A DNA stretch of 58,730 nucleotides from Prevotella sp. (GCA_016281055.1 JAEEHW010000075.1:1-58730), one strand, 5' to 3'; positions 16,094-23,960 are shown, counted from the first letter of the stretch. The notes: generated by a model not told the origin, from the sequence alone. Translations and numbers: made by a program.

Positions 16094-16573
16094 ATGAAAA
16101 ATCTATTTGGATATCTACTGGGACTGGCAATATTTGTAATCGGCATCCCTGCATTGATGTGGATGGTATCAGGAAGGCCATGTCCTTATGTACCAGACTC
16201 TACGGTGCTGTGCATCGTCAGTGTAGCACTTTCGGTGTGTGGGCTGATACTAAGCATTTGGAGCATTACATACATGCGTATGATAGGCAAGGGAAATCCT
16301 TTCGATGCCTACGGCCATGAGGTGGCACCGCGCACTAAACATTTGATGACCGATGGTCCATACCGCCTGTGTCGCAATCCGATGCTCGTGGGCATCTATA
16401 TCTTTGATGCCGGCGTGCTCGTATGGCTGTGGTCTGCATGGCCGCTGCTCATAGTATTCGCTGAGGTAGTTCTGCTTACCATACAGGTGTTCAGTGAGGA
16501 GAAAAGACTGGAGAAGGACTTCGGGCAGGAATACCTCGACTACAAGAAACGCGTGGGGAGGTACTGGAGATGA
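16094..16573 (+). CDS. Isoprenylcysteine carboxylmethyltransferase-like membrane methyltransferase, 159 aa
   Basis: Several membrane segments (about 5-25, 35-58, 105-130) and the conserved C-terminal pattern LMTDGPYRLCRNPMLVGIY...EEKRLEKDFGQEYLDYKKRVGRYW place it in the ICMT/PEMT superfamily (the R-[HN]-P and E-E-x-x-L-x-x-x-F-x-x-x-Y-x-x-Y motifs). Bacterial members methylate lipids or unknown small molecules; the substrate is not predictable. Its stop codon overlaps the next start (ATGA), indicating translational coupling. Confidence 0.85.
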   Translation: MKNLFGYLLGLAIFVIGIPALMWMVSGRPCPYVPDSTVLCIVSVALSVCGLILSIWSITYMRMIGKGNPFDAYGHEVAPRTKHLMTDGPYRLCRNPMLVGIYIFDAGVLVWLWSAWPLLIVFAEVVLLTIQVFSEEKRLEKDFGQEYLDYKKRVGRYWR

Positions 16574-17187
16574 AGCAGGAGGTAAACCCCAAAGACACCT
16601 GTCGAGCACGGGCCTTCGACATGTGGATGCAGTCGCCCATGCCGATGGTGACATTGACAAAGACTTTCAATGTCACCCGCATCCGTAAGCTCAGCAAGCG
16701 TACAGGCATGAAGTTCAATATGCTGCTGTGCTGGTGTGTCGGCAAGGCAGCAAGCAAGATTGAGGAGTTTTATATGCTGCCCGAAGGCGGAAAACTATAT
16801 AAATACGACCGCCTTGCCATAAATGTGATAGTGAACAACGCGAATGGTGGTATATGTTCGTGCGACATTCCTTACGGTGAAGACCTGCAGCAGTTTAATA
16901 CCGACTACATGATATTGACACGGGCAGCAAGTGTTTCATGCGAAAGCACGTCATTGGAAGATTCTATGGTTATAGGTACATCGGCGGTGGTGACGACAGA
17001 GCTCGACAGTATTGTCAACCAATACAGCGGTGTGTTCAACAACCCCTTCCTTGCATGGAGCAGGTTCAGACGATGTCTGATGAAAACAACACTAGGAATA
17101 TCCTTTCAGTTCCATCATGTACAGATGGACGGAGGACAGGCAGCCATGTTCCTTAACGAACTGCAGAACACTATCAATAAAATCTGA
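16570..17187 (+). CDS. Chloramphenicol-acetyltransferase-like acyltransferase, 205 aa
   Basis: The fold markers of type A CAT are present: an N-terminal RARAFDMWMQSPMPMVTLTKTFNVT strand region, the mid-protein FYMLPEGGKLYKYDRLAIN segment and the catalytic FQFHHVQMDGGQAAMFLNEL near the C-terminus (HHxxxDG). The protein is slightly shorter than true CAT (about 215-220 aa). Chromosomal CatA-like proteins of this type usually do not confer resistance, and the natural acceptor is unknown. Its 4-bp overlap with the methyltransferase suggests a joint pathway in envelope or small-molecule modification. Confidence 0.85.
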   Translation: MKQEVNPKDTCRARAFDMWMQSPMPMVTLTKTFNVTRIRKLSKRTGMKFNMLLCWCVGKAASKIEEFYMLPEGGKLYKYDRLAINVIVNNANGGICSCDIPYGEDLQQFNTDYMILTRAASVSCESTSLEDSMVIGTSAVVTTELDSIVNQYSGVFNNPFLAWSRFRRCLMKTTLGISFQFHHVQMDGGQAAMFLNELQNTINKI

Positions 17188-17233
17188 TGTTATATTAATG
17201 GTATAAGTATTATATAATTGTAAGGTAAGAAAA

Positions 17234-17272
17234 GCGCCCTGCGATGAAATGTCATCACAGGGCGTTCGTTTA
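17234..17272. terminator. Bidirectional terminator between convergent genes
   Basis: CGCCCTG (17235-17241) pairs with CAGGGCG (17258-17264), with the inner GATGA/TCATC pair extending the stem. A- and T-rich flanks serve the CAT-like gene and lepB in opposite directions. Confidence 0.85.
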
Positions 17273-17301
17273 TTTAAAGTGGATTTTATCTCTCTGTATT
17301 C

Positions 17302-18744
17302 TTATTTTATATTGTCAACCCAACGGAACAGACGGCTCCAGCGTATGCCGCTGAACCCGCGGCGGTCAGGATCGCTTGACCACCAGATGAAGATAGGTTT
17401 GCCCACGATATGGTCCTCTGGTACGAAACCCCAGTAACGTGAGTCGGCAGAGTTGTGGCGGTTGTCGCCTTGCATCCAGTAGTAGTCCATCTTGAAGGTA
17501 TATTCCTTTGCCTCCTTGCCGTTGATAAGTATCTTGCCGTCGTCAGTAACCTTGAGGTCATTACCTTCATACACACGTATCGGACGCTCATAGACAGGAA
17601 GGTTTTCAAGTGTCAGTTTGATGCTCTTGCCCTTCTGTGGAATCCATACCGGACCATAGTTGTCGCGTGTCCAACCATGACGTGAGTTAAGTGGATAGAT
17701 GTCGCCCACGGTCTGTTCTTCGTTTAACTTTATCGAAGCAACGAGGTCACGACGTGACTTCAATGTGTTGTATGCCTTCTTTGTGAGAGGCATCACACCC
17801 TGCGTATTAAGTTGTGTGAGGTCTTCCTGCGAGATGCCGAGTTCATGGCATAAGTCTTCAGGCAGACGCTCCTTCAGCTTTACATAATAGGTGTACTGCA
17901 CGTTGTCTGGTTCCTTGTTTGCCTTGCCGTCAAGATAAACGATACGGTTTTTTATCTGCAGTGTCTGTCCAGGCAGTCCTACGCAACGCTTAACGTAGTT
18001 TTCCCTGCGGTCAGCTGGTCTCCACATCAGTTTGCCGTATTCATTAGGCTGGCTTAACAGGTATTGGCGTCCGGCATTATATGCCATTTCGTAATATTTG
18101 CGCTGCTGCATAGGTGTAAGTGAATCAACATTCACGTTCAGGTCACTCTGCTGCAGTATCTGTTGTCCATAACCATACACCATCTGGTAATAGTCTTGCG
18201 GCTGCCACTTGGGTTCGCTTACCACTGTATCACCTGCAGGGAAGTTGAATACCACGATGTCGTTAAGTTCCACTTTACCAAGACCTGATGCGCGGCGGTA
18301 TTCCCACTGTGGCCATTCTATGTATGACTTGATACCACCCACAGGCAGTGTGTGCTGCGTCAGCGGCATGGTAAGTGGTGTCTGTGGAATACGTGGGCCG
18401 TAACTCACTTTGCTCACGAAGAGATAGTCACCGGTAAGCAGTGATTTCTCAAGCGATGATGATGGTATTACATAATTCTGGAAGAAGAACAGGTTGATGA
18501 AATACACCGCCACCAATGCGAACACCAGTGCGTCAACCCACGACATCACCATGCGCATGGGGTTTTCAAGGTCTTTCCACCAGTCCCAGCGTATCTTCTT
18601 TGTGATATAGACATCGAAGATGAATGGTATGAGAATCAGTCCGAGCCAGCTCTTCAACCAATACAGGAACAGCAGGTAAAGAACTATCACGACGATGAAC
18701 TTCGCCCACTGCACTTTCATGTTTTTTTTGTTTTTTACTATCAT
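17302..18744 (-). CDS. lepB: Signal peptidase I
   Basis: Membrane serine peptidase that removes signal peptides. Several membrane segments in the first 90 residues are followed by box B NYVIPSSSLEKSLLTGDYLFVSK with the catalytic Ser (about residue 97), box D YVKRCVGLPGQ with the general-base Lys, and box E GDNRHNSADSRYWGFV. The protein is long (480 aa) because of a large insert between boxes B and D, as is usual in Bacteroidetes. Two starts are possible: ATG 18744 (MIVKNKKNMKVQW) or ATG 18720 (MKVQWAKF); an A-rich tract separates them. The promoter at 18770 is compatible with both. Confidence 0.93.
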   Translation of the reverse strand: MIVKNKKNMKVQWAKFIVVIVLYLLFLYWLKSWLGLILIPFIFDVYITKKIRWDWWKDLENPMRMVMSWVDALVFALVAVYFINLFFFQNYVIPSSSLEKSLLTGDYLFVSKVSYGPRIPQTPLTMPLTQHTLPVGGIKSYIEWPQWEYRRASGLGKVELNDIVVFNFPAGDTVVSEPKWQPQDYYQMVYGYGQQILQQSDLNVNVDSLTPMQQRKYYEMAYNAGRQYLLSQPNEYGKLMWRPADRRENYVKRCVGLPGQTLQIKNRIVYLDGKANKEPDNVQYTYYVKLKERLPEDLCHELGISQEDLTQLNTQGVMPLTKKAYNTLKSRRDLVASIKLNEEQTVGDIYPLNSRHGWTRDNYGPVWIPQKGKSIKLTLENLPVYERPIRVYEGNDLKVTDDGKILINGKEAKEYTFKMDYYWMQGDNRHNSADSRYWGFVPEDHIVGKPIFIWWSSDPDRRGFSGIRWSRLFRWVDNIK

Positions 18745-18769
18745 TATATAATGTGTTTTCTTGAAATTG

Positions 18770-18777
18770 CAAAGTTA
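18770..18777 (-). promoter_or_regulatory. -7 box TAACTTTG for lepB
   Basis: The complement of CAAAGTTA at 18770-18777 is 25 bp before the first possible lepB start codon. Confidence 0.65.
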
Positions 18778-19014
18778 CTTATATTATTTTAATTACGCAA
18801 GAGAGTTGCCACCATGTTTGGTATTAATTTACGTTAACAATCTAAACAAATTATAAAAAGGTAACAATGGCTGTATGTTTTTATATAATTTTGTACAATC
18901 TTAAACCAGATAAATCTTTTTTATATAATAAAGAATGTGTTATATTATATAATGAAGAAGGTTATATAATAAGGAAAGAATACAAATAGTCAAATTGAAA
19001 TTTATACAATCAAG
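18778..19014. other. AT-rich divergent intergenic region with repeated TTATATAAT motif
   Basis: TTATATAAT or its near-palindromic form occurs at about 18881, 18921, 18946 and 18962, with another copy at the lepB start (18743). No TAnnTTTG box is clear for the downstream phosphodiesterase gene. The repeats may be spacer composition or sites for an AT-binding protein. Confidence 0.45.
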
Positions 19015-19515
19015 ATGAAACGCATAGGACTACTATCAGACACCCACTCGCACTGGGATGAGCGTTATGAGCATTATTTCAAGGAATGTGATGAGATATG
19101 GCATGCCGGCGACTTCGGCAATATTGAGATTGCCGACCGTCTGCGTGAGATAGCACCCTTGCGCGGTGTGCATGGTAATATTGATGGTGACATTGTGCGC
19201 CGTGAGTTTCCTGAAATGTTGCGCTTCAAGTGTGAGGATGTAGATGTTTTGATAAAGCACATCGGTGGTTATCCCGGCCGCTATGATCGCAGCGTGCGCT
19301 GGGTGATGCAGTATCGCCCACCGAAACTTTTCATTTCCGGTCACTCCCATATTACAAAGGTGATGTTTGACCATGCCAATCATTGCCTGCATATAAATCC
19401 TGGTGCAGCGGGTCTGTATGGTCAGCAACCCGTGCGCACATTGGTACGATTTGTCATTGATGGTGCAGATGTAAAAGACCTCGAAGTTATAGAACTGCGT
19501 AGCGCAAAAGGATAA
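19015..19515 (+). CDS. YfcE/MJ0936-family metallophosphoesterase, 166 aa
   Basis: Metal ligands of the calcineurin-like fold are in place: GLLSDTHSHWD (D-x-H), IWHAGDFGN (GD), VHGNIDGD (GN-x-D), LIKHIGGYPG (H) and FISGHSHITKVMF (GHSH). The length and the simple one-domain architecture match the small YfcE-like phosphodiesterases, which hydrolyse model phosphodiesters; the physiological substrate is unknown. There is no signal peptide, so it is cytoplasmic. Confidence 0.88.
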   Translation: MKRIGLLSDTHSHWDERYEHYFKECDEIWHAGDFGNIEIADRLREIAPLRGVHGNIDGDIVRREFPEMLRFKCEDVDVLIKHIGGYPGRYDRSVRWVMQYRPPKLFISGHSHITKVMFDHANHCLHINPGAAGLYGQQPVRTLVRFVIDGADVKDLEVIELRSAKG

Positions 19516-19595
19516 AAAACGCCTTAATTTTTATGGAATTTAAATTATTGGCATCAAAATACTAAATAATAGCCTAAAAAAGTCGTTTTTTGCTA

Positions 19596-19677
19596 TGTGT
19601 GCGCACACAAACGTTGATTTGCATCAAGAATACTATATAAAAATGAAAGATTTTTCAAAAACTGTGTGCGCACACAG
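19596..19677 (+). promoter_or_regulatory. Paired palindromes TGTGTGCGCACACA upstream of a non-coding RNA promoter
   Basis: A perfect 14-bp palindrome (19596-19609) and a perfect 16-bp palindrome CTGTGTGCGCACACAG (19662-19677) share the same core, with centres 67 bp apart. The second overlaps the expected -33 position of the promoter at 19689. Two such identical sites before a promoter are typical operators for a dimeric regulator that could form a loop; the regulator is not identified. Confidence 0.7.
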
Positions 19678-19688
19678 AAAAAAGTTTG

Positions 19689-19696
19689 TAACTTTG
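19689..19696 (+). promoter_or_regulatory. -7 box TAACTTTG of the candidate ncRNA
   Basis: TAACTTTG followed by GC, as at the strong promoters elsewhere in the window. The predicted transcript start is near 19702. No open reading frame of note follows for 400 bp. Confidence 0.7.
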
Positions 19697-19701
19697 CATT
19701 G

Positions 19702-20016
19702 TCAAAAGGAAAAAACAAAAATTCTTCCTTGCGACATCAAAAAGTCAAAGATAGGATATTGTTTAGGTTAGTTAGTATATAAAGATTGATTTAGGTTTTT
19801 AGTTTTCGCCGTGAGGCGGGGGTAAAAAAGGATTTGTTTAATTAGGGTAACAAAGTTTTTATTTGATGCAGTCCGAAGGGCAAGGGGATGGCAACAGAGC
19901 CACCAACCTACCCGGAGAGACGGTCAAAACAAAAAACTTCCTTAAGATTGATATTGTTTAGGTTAGTAGATAAATTCTGGAAATGCAGCAGGTCGTGAGA
20001 TTAGCTGCATTTTTTT
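19702..20016 (+). ncRNA. Candidate structured non-coding RNA of about 315 nt
   Basis: A strong promoter and a clean terminator (AAATGCAGC / GCTGCATTT at 19981-20012, then T6) bracket about 315 nt with no sensible ORF. The interior has GC-rich islands within AT-rich sequence: a CGCC-GTGA-GGCG GNRA hairpin at about 19807-19818, and an irregular hairpin 19878-19913 (GGG/CCC, GG/CC, GG/CC, TGGC/GCCA around loop AACAGA). GATATTGTTTAGGTTAGT occurs twice, at 19755 and 19950. It is not tmRNA (no CCA end or tag ORF), not RNase P and not the SRP hairpin as I know them. A 6S-like RNA of the Bacteroidales type is one possibility that I cannot confirm. Confidence 0.6.
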
Positions 20017-20032
20017 GTATATAGATGGGTTA

Positions 20033-20074
20033 AGAAAATCCGCTGATCCGATAATTCGGGTCAGCGGATTTTCT
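20033..20074. terminator. Bidirectional terminator between the ncRNA and dprA
   Basis: A perfect 14-bp stem (AGAAAATCCGCTGA at 20033-20046 with its complement at 20061-20074) with a short inner pair. It can end both the rightward RNA and the leftward dprA operon. Confidence 0.85.
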
Positions 20075-20112
20075 GTTTGCGCTGTGAAATCTTTTCTTGT
20101 GTAAAAATCCAT

Positions 20113-21249
20113 CTATCGTGTTATCAAGTGGTATGCATTGCCTGGCATTGCTCGGAGTATTCCCCGCATCTCAAGTGAGAAGAGCAATGCCTGCAGCACC
20201 GAAACTGGAATGTCGGTAATCATAGACAGTTCACTGAGAGGTTTGTCGCCATGCTGCATAAGGGCATCCACAACTTTCTGTTCGTCGATGGTGAGGCTGT
20301 TAAAGAGTTTACACTCTATGCCTGCGTTGCGCGCTTGTTCAAGTTGTGACAAGCGTTGCCAGTTCATGATATCTGCGATGTCCTGCGCTGAGGTGATGAG
20401 CTGTGCTTTCTGGTCGCGTATCAAGTTGTTGCATCCCTGACTATATTCCGCAGTGATATGTCCTGGCACTGCAAACACCTCGCGGCCATAATCCTGTGCT
20501 ATCCGTGCAGTCACCAGTCCACCGCCGCGTGCGGCACTCTCAACCACGAGTGTGGCATCCGTCATACCGGCTATGATGCGGTTGCGCTGCAAGAAATTGC
20601 GTGCTTCCGGACGTGTGCCACGTGGATATTCTGTAATTACAGCACCATTGTTTCCCAACATTCTATTGGCTTCGCTACGATGCAGAGCCGGATACAAGGT
20701 GTCTTGTCCGTGAGCCACCACCCCGATGGTGGATAGGCCGTTGCGCAACGAGGCACGATGCGCATTGATATCAACACCGTATGCCAGTCCACTGACAACT
20801 TGTATCATCGGACACATCGTCTTCAAATCATCAATGATACGGTCTATGGTATCGCGGCCATAGGTGGTACACTTGCGTGTGCCTACAATGGCGAGGGCAC
20901 ATGAGGGATTAAGGTCTGCATCACCACGAACATAAAGTACGAGCGGTGCATCAGGACATTGGCGCAGACGGTCAGAATATGCGGTGTCCTTGATGGTTAT
21001 TATCTTTACGTTATTGCCGTTTGCCCACTGCTGTTCTTCCTCTGCACGGCGGATGTATTCCGAGGTGTCGCCTTTCATGATTTCGCACAGACGGTCGGTG
21101 GCATCGGGTACGATGCTTCGAATGTCGTTGCTGTTTTCAAATACGGCAAGTGCCGACCCGGCAGTGTCATACAGAGTCTTTGCATCGTCGAGTCCAAGAC
21201 GGCCTGCGGCGAGCATGGAGAGTGCTATTGTGGCTGTGTTTTCTGTCAC
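20113..21249 (-). CDS. dprA: DNA-processing protein A
   Basis: The Rossmann-like core is evident: ALAIVGTRKCTTYGRD, VVSGLAYGVDINAHRASL, TIGVVAHGQDTLYPALHRSEA, GAVITEYPRGTRPEARNFLQRNRIIAGMTDATLVVESAARGGGLVTARIA and REVFAVPGHITAEYSQGCNNLIRDQKA. A C-terminal winged-helix segment (LTIDEQKVVDALMQHGDKPLSELSMITDIPVSVLQALLFSLEMRG) completes the 378 residues. DprA binds incoming single-stranded DNA and loads RecA during natural transformation and is widespread even in species not known to be competent. It is the last gene of an operon; its start overlaps the M28 peptidase stop by 4 bp. Confidence 0.95.
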   Translation of the reverse strand: MTENTATIALSMLAAGRLGLDDAKTLYDTAGSALAVFENSNDIRSIVPDATDRLCEIMKGDTSEYIRRAEEEQQWANGNNVKIITIKDTAYSDRLRQCPDAPLVLYVRGDADLNPSCALAIVGTRKCTTYGRDTIDRIIDDLKTMCPMIQVVSGLAYGVDINAHRASLRNGLSTIGVVAHGQDTLYPALHRSEANRMLGNNGAVITEYPRGTRPEARNFLQRNRIIAGMTDATLVVESAARGGGLVTARIAQDYGREVFAVPGHITAEYSQGCNNLIRDQKAQLITSAQDIADIMNWQRLSQLEQARNAGIECKLFNSLTIDEQKVVDALMQHGDKPLSELSMITDIPVSVLQALLFSLEMRGILRAMPGNAYHLITR

Positions 21250-22229
21250 CTTGTATAAAGATATTGCACCACAGTCTGTCCTACGGCCTTTAGCGTAGCC
21301 TTGTCAAGGTGGTTCATGTCATCGTTGACGGTGTGCCACGTAGGTCCGAAGCCGCTTTCCTTGCAGTCCGGATAAAACGGTATGATGTCTATTGCCGGTA
21401 TTCCAGCGTCTATCAGCGGCTTGTGGTCATCGGTGATGTGGTTGCCTGCCTGACGTGGGAAGAACGACTCATAGCCTGCATCGGCAGCTGCCTGCCATAC
21501 TGCGTCAAGCACATTCTTGGCATATTGTGTGGAGTATCCTTCCTGATAGAAGTGTGCTCCCTGTCCGCCTACCATGTCGAGCAGTATGCCGCAGTCGTAT
21601 GCTGATGGCATGTTCTTGGCGAAGTGCTGTGCGCCGAGTGCCCACGAACTCTCGTCTTCTATGTTTGTCCACTGCGGTGTGCCGTAGTCTTCGGCATCGA
21701 AGCATACGAAGTCTATGCCGTATGGAAGCTGTGCTGTGTCTGCCTTTATGATGCGTGCCAGTTCCAGCATCACCGCCACGCCGCTGGCACCGTCGTTGGC
21801 TGCCATGACTGGCTTGCGCCAGTTTGTGGAATCTGGGTCGTTGTCTGCCCACGGACGGCAGTCCCAGTGTGCGCATATTAACATGCGTCGCTTGGCATCG
21901 GGATTCAACGATGCTATGATGTTGGTGGAGCGCAGCGTGGTGCCGTCCCATCCTTTCAGGTCTGCCTTCTGTGTGCTTACGGTCAGCCCGTATTGCTTGA
22001 AGCGGGCTGTTATCCATTCGCCGCACTTGTCATGCGCCTCGCTGTTCATGGTGCGCGGACCGAAGTTGCACTGTTCCGCACAGAAAGCGAGTGCAGAATC
22101 TTCATTGAACACTGGTCCTACGAGTATCGGCTCGTCATCGGCTGTCACAGCCTGTTTCTGTTTGTTGCTGCACGACAGCATGGCAAACGACAGCAGCAAT
22201 GTGTATAGTATCGTCCTCATCTTATACAT
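21246..22229 (-). CDS. M28 family metallopeptidase / glutaminyl cyclase-like lipoprotein, 327 aa
   Basis: A lipoprotein signal (ILYTLLLSFAMLSCSN; lipobox LSC) directs it to the envelope. The zinc-binding fold is seen in LICAHWDCRPWAD, MAANDGASGVAVMLELARI, CFDAEDYG, DMVG and the final TWHTVNDDMNHL histidine. The HWD...ND..A pattern and the FGPRTMNSEAH opening resemble bacterial glutaminyl-peptide cyclotransferases of the M28 clan, so it may cyclise N-terminal glutamine of exported proteins rather than cut peptides. Start ATG 22229 or ATG 22220; both keep the signal sequence. The spacing to the AraC gene is 10 bp. Confidence 0.85.
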   Translation of the reverse strand: MYKMRTILYTLLLSFAMLSCSNKQKQAVTADDEPILVGPVFNEDSALAFCAEQCNFGPRTMNSEAHDKCGEWITARFKQYGLTVSTQKADLKGWDGTTLRSTNIIASLNPDAKRRMLICAHWDCRPWADNDPDSTNWRKPVMAANDGASGVAVMLELARIIKADTAQLPYGIDFVCFDAEDYGTPQWTNIEDESSWALGAQHFAKNMPSAYDCGILLDMVGGQGAHFYQEGYSTQYAKNVLDAVWQAAADAGYESFFPRQAGNHITDDHKPLIDAGIPAIDIIPFYPDCKESGFGPTWHTVNDDMNHLDKATLKAVGQTVVQYLYTR

Positions 22230-22239
22230 TATATATATA

Positions 22240-23343
22240 TTATAATCTTGCTATATAGTCGGCAGGCGACATGCCCGTCACCTCCTTGAATTTCTTTTGG
22301 AAATAACTGCGGTCGTTGAATCCGCAGTGCTGCGCTACCGCTTCATTGTTCCATTCCGGATGCTTCTTCAGTATGCGCTTGGCCTCTACAATGCGCAGTT
22401 CCGTAATCCACTCACTGAATTTCATGTCATTGTTGCGCAGCCATGTTGACAGCTGATACTGCGGCACACCTATGCTCTTGGCAACCACCGGCAGTTTCAC
22501 GCCCGTCTTCAGGTATCTGCCTTTCTTCAGCCAGTCTTCCACAAGGAACGTCACTCTCTGCATGGTGTCTATACCTTCCCCTGCATATTCCTCGTCGTGT
22601 TCTGCATTTATGGAAAGTTCTTCGCTCTGCTCTGCCTCCCTTACCCTGGCTGGTGCCGAACTCATGGAGTAACTGCAGAAACTGTCAACCAGGTAGAACA
22701 TGCCGCCGAAGAACGACACGCAGAACAATGCCAGTAGATTGTTGTGTACAAATATAACAGCAGGAACCATCAGCGTCAGTACCACCAGTATGCCCACGCC
22801 CACCTGCATCCACCGCAGCGCACTGTCATGGTTGCGGTCGAAATAGTTGTGCAGCGCATTGCTCATGGCACGCAGATTGGTGGTGTGCCTGTAGGCATAA
22901 TGTCCCTGCATGCACGCAAACAGGATTGAAGCAATGATTTCAGCATGGAATATCTCCTTCGAACCGCTCAGCAATGGCTTTCCGTCGATGGCTGCGGCTA
23001 TGCCGAGGATGACTATCACGGCAATCCAGGTTGCCACTCCAATGAATTTGTCAAACTTGGTGACACGGCCCTGCCGCTGCAGATATAGGATAGCCAATGA
23101 CATCAGCCATGAACTCGGAATGAAGAACACGAGGTTGAGCATCACGGCCTGCGTCACTCCTATGTTGCGCAGTCCCAAGGTCAGCTGCAGCAGGAATTGC
23201 ACTCCGAGCAGCACAGTGCATCCGGTCATCAGCCACCGTGCCTTGTTGAGAACAGCATTAGCTGCCACCCTACCAGGCAGCAGCAGCAGTTTCAACGTAA
23301 GTAAGACCATCAGCACGATGGCTGTGAATTGCATATTCTCCAT
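22240..23343 (-). CDS. Membrane-bound AraC-family transcriptional regulator, 367 aa
   Basis: Six or seven hydrophobic segments occupy residues 1-225, including IVLMVLLTLKLLLLP, MTGCTVLLGVQFLLQLTL and IGVATWIAVIVILGIAAAI. After a charged linker, the C-terminal 110 residues form the AraC DNA-binding domain: TGVKLPVVAKSIGVPQYQLSTWLRN (first helix-turn-helix) and NNEAVAQHCGFNDRSYFQKKFKEVTGMSPADYIARL (second, with the signature). I use ATG 23343; nine earlier in-frame codons overlap a duplicated 41-bp leader sequence. Its sensor half resembles the stand-alone membrane protein at 33143, and it is divergent from the first giant surface-protein gene, which makes that gene a candidate target. Confidence 0.85.
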   Translation of the reverse strand: MENMQFTAIVLMVLLTLKLLLLPGRVAANAVLNKARWLMTGCTVLLGVQFLLQLTLGLRNIGVTQAVMLNLVFFIPSSWLMSLAILYLQRQGRVTKFDKFIGVATWIAVIVILGIAAAIDGKPLLSGSKEIFHAEIIASILFACMQGHYAYRHTTNLRAMSNALHNYFDRNHDSALRWMQVGVGILVVLTLMVPAVIFVHNNLLALFCVSFFGGMFYLVDSFCSYSMSSAPARVREAEQSEELSINAEHDEEYAGEGIDTMQRVTFLVEDWLKKGRYLKTGVKLPVVAKSIGVPQYQLSTWLRNNDMKFSEWITELRIVEAKRILKKHPEWNNEAVAQHCGFNDRSYFQKKFKEVTGMSPADYIARL

Positions 23344-23350
23344 TCTGAAA

Positions 23351-23597
23351 CAACCGTAAGATTGGCGCACGTCTATGATTTACGAGTGCAATGTATCGCA
23401 CGAAGTGAATCTATTTTTACATTAATACCATTAATTCCATTCATTAATACCATCAATGCTTTACTCTAAGTATTAATGACATTAATAGTCTATATTAACG
23501 ATATTAACGATAGAAAAATTTATTTCGTCGAATTCACGTTAAATAGAGCTTGTCAACCGTAAGATTGGCGCACGTCTATGATTTACGAGTGCAAAGG
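23351..23597 (-). repeat. 41-bp leader/promoter sequence duplicated 203 bp apart
   Basis: The same 41 bp (23351-23391 and 23554-23594, both reading CAACCGTAAGATTGGCGCAC at their left end) occur twice in front of the AraC gene. The distal copy includes the TTTG of a -7 box TACCTTTG (complement of 23592-23599); in the proximal copy the box is degraded to TACATTG. Transcription of the AraC operon likely starts near 23587. Confidence 0.8.
23423..23513. repeat. ATTAATAC-type short repeat array
   Basis: CATTAATAC, CATTAATTC, CATTAATAC and related 9-mers run through this stretch, ending in a 39-bp block (TATTAATGACATTAATAGTC onward) that recurs in inverted orientation at 44929-44967 with 3 mismatches. 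Confidence 0.7.
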
Positions 23598-23725
23598 TAG
23601 TGCTTTTCTTTGAAATATGAAAGAAAAAGGGTGTGTATTTTTACGAAAAAATACACATGTCGTAAATACATCCCACAGCCAAAAAAATCTGCAAAACGTT
23701 TCATGGTATTTGTTTCGTGTTTCAA

Positions 23726-23785
23726 AAGCTATCATATTACAGTGTAAAAGCTATCATATTACAGTGTAAAACGATAGCTTTTACA
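23726..23785 (+). repeat. Palindromic array: AGCTATCATATTACAGTGTAAA units
   Basis: Two tandem 22-bp units of GCTATCATATTACAGTGTAA followed by ACGATAGCTTTTACA. Each holds the near-palindrome TTACAGTGTAA. The whole array is repeated, with three units, at 32864-32945 in front of the second module. Confidence 0.85.
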
Positions 23786-23833
23786 ATACCCCTTGTATGT
23801 TGTTGATATTTAGTAAATTGAAAGACTGAAAAA

Positions 23834-23931
23834 GGTGTATAAATTCACGATTTTTACACACCTAATTGTGGGATTTTACACACCATTGTGGAATTTTACA
23901 CACCTTATTCAAAAATATTTTTATATCTTTG
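23834..23931 (+). promoter_or_regulatory. Promoter of giant-protein module 1 with TTTTACACACC repeats
   Basis: TTTTACACACC with a following ATTGTGG occurs three times (about 23854-23905), preceded by an inverted AGGTGTATAAA copy. TATCTTTG at 23924-23931 is the -7 box. The same layout precedes the membrane protein at 33143. Repeats this close to the -33 region suggest an operator for a dedicated activator or repressor. Confidence 0.7.
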
Positions 23932-23960
23932 CACGCGAATTTCGAAATCAATGACAATAA

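Noticed and set aside
16570..17187. Chloramphenicol resistance gene
   Set aside because: The HHxxxDG motif is present, but chromosomal CatA-like proteins in such operons usually have other substrates and nothing here indicates a resistance element.
19702..20016. tmRNA, RNase P RNA or SRP RNA
   Set aside because: No CCA end or tag frame, no conserved RNase P core, and no SRP GGAAGGAAGCAGCC-type hairpin could be found.
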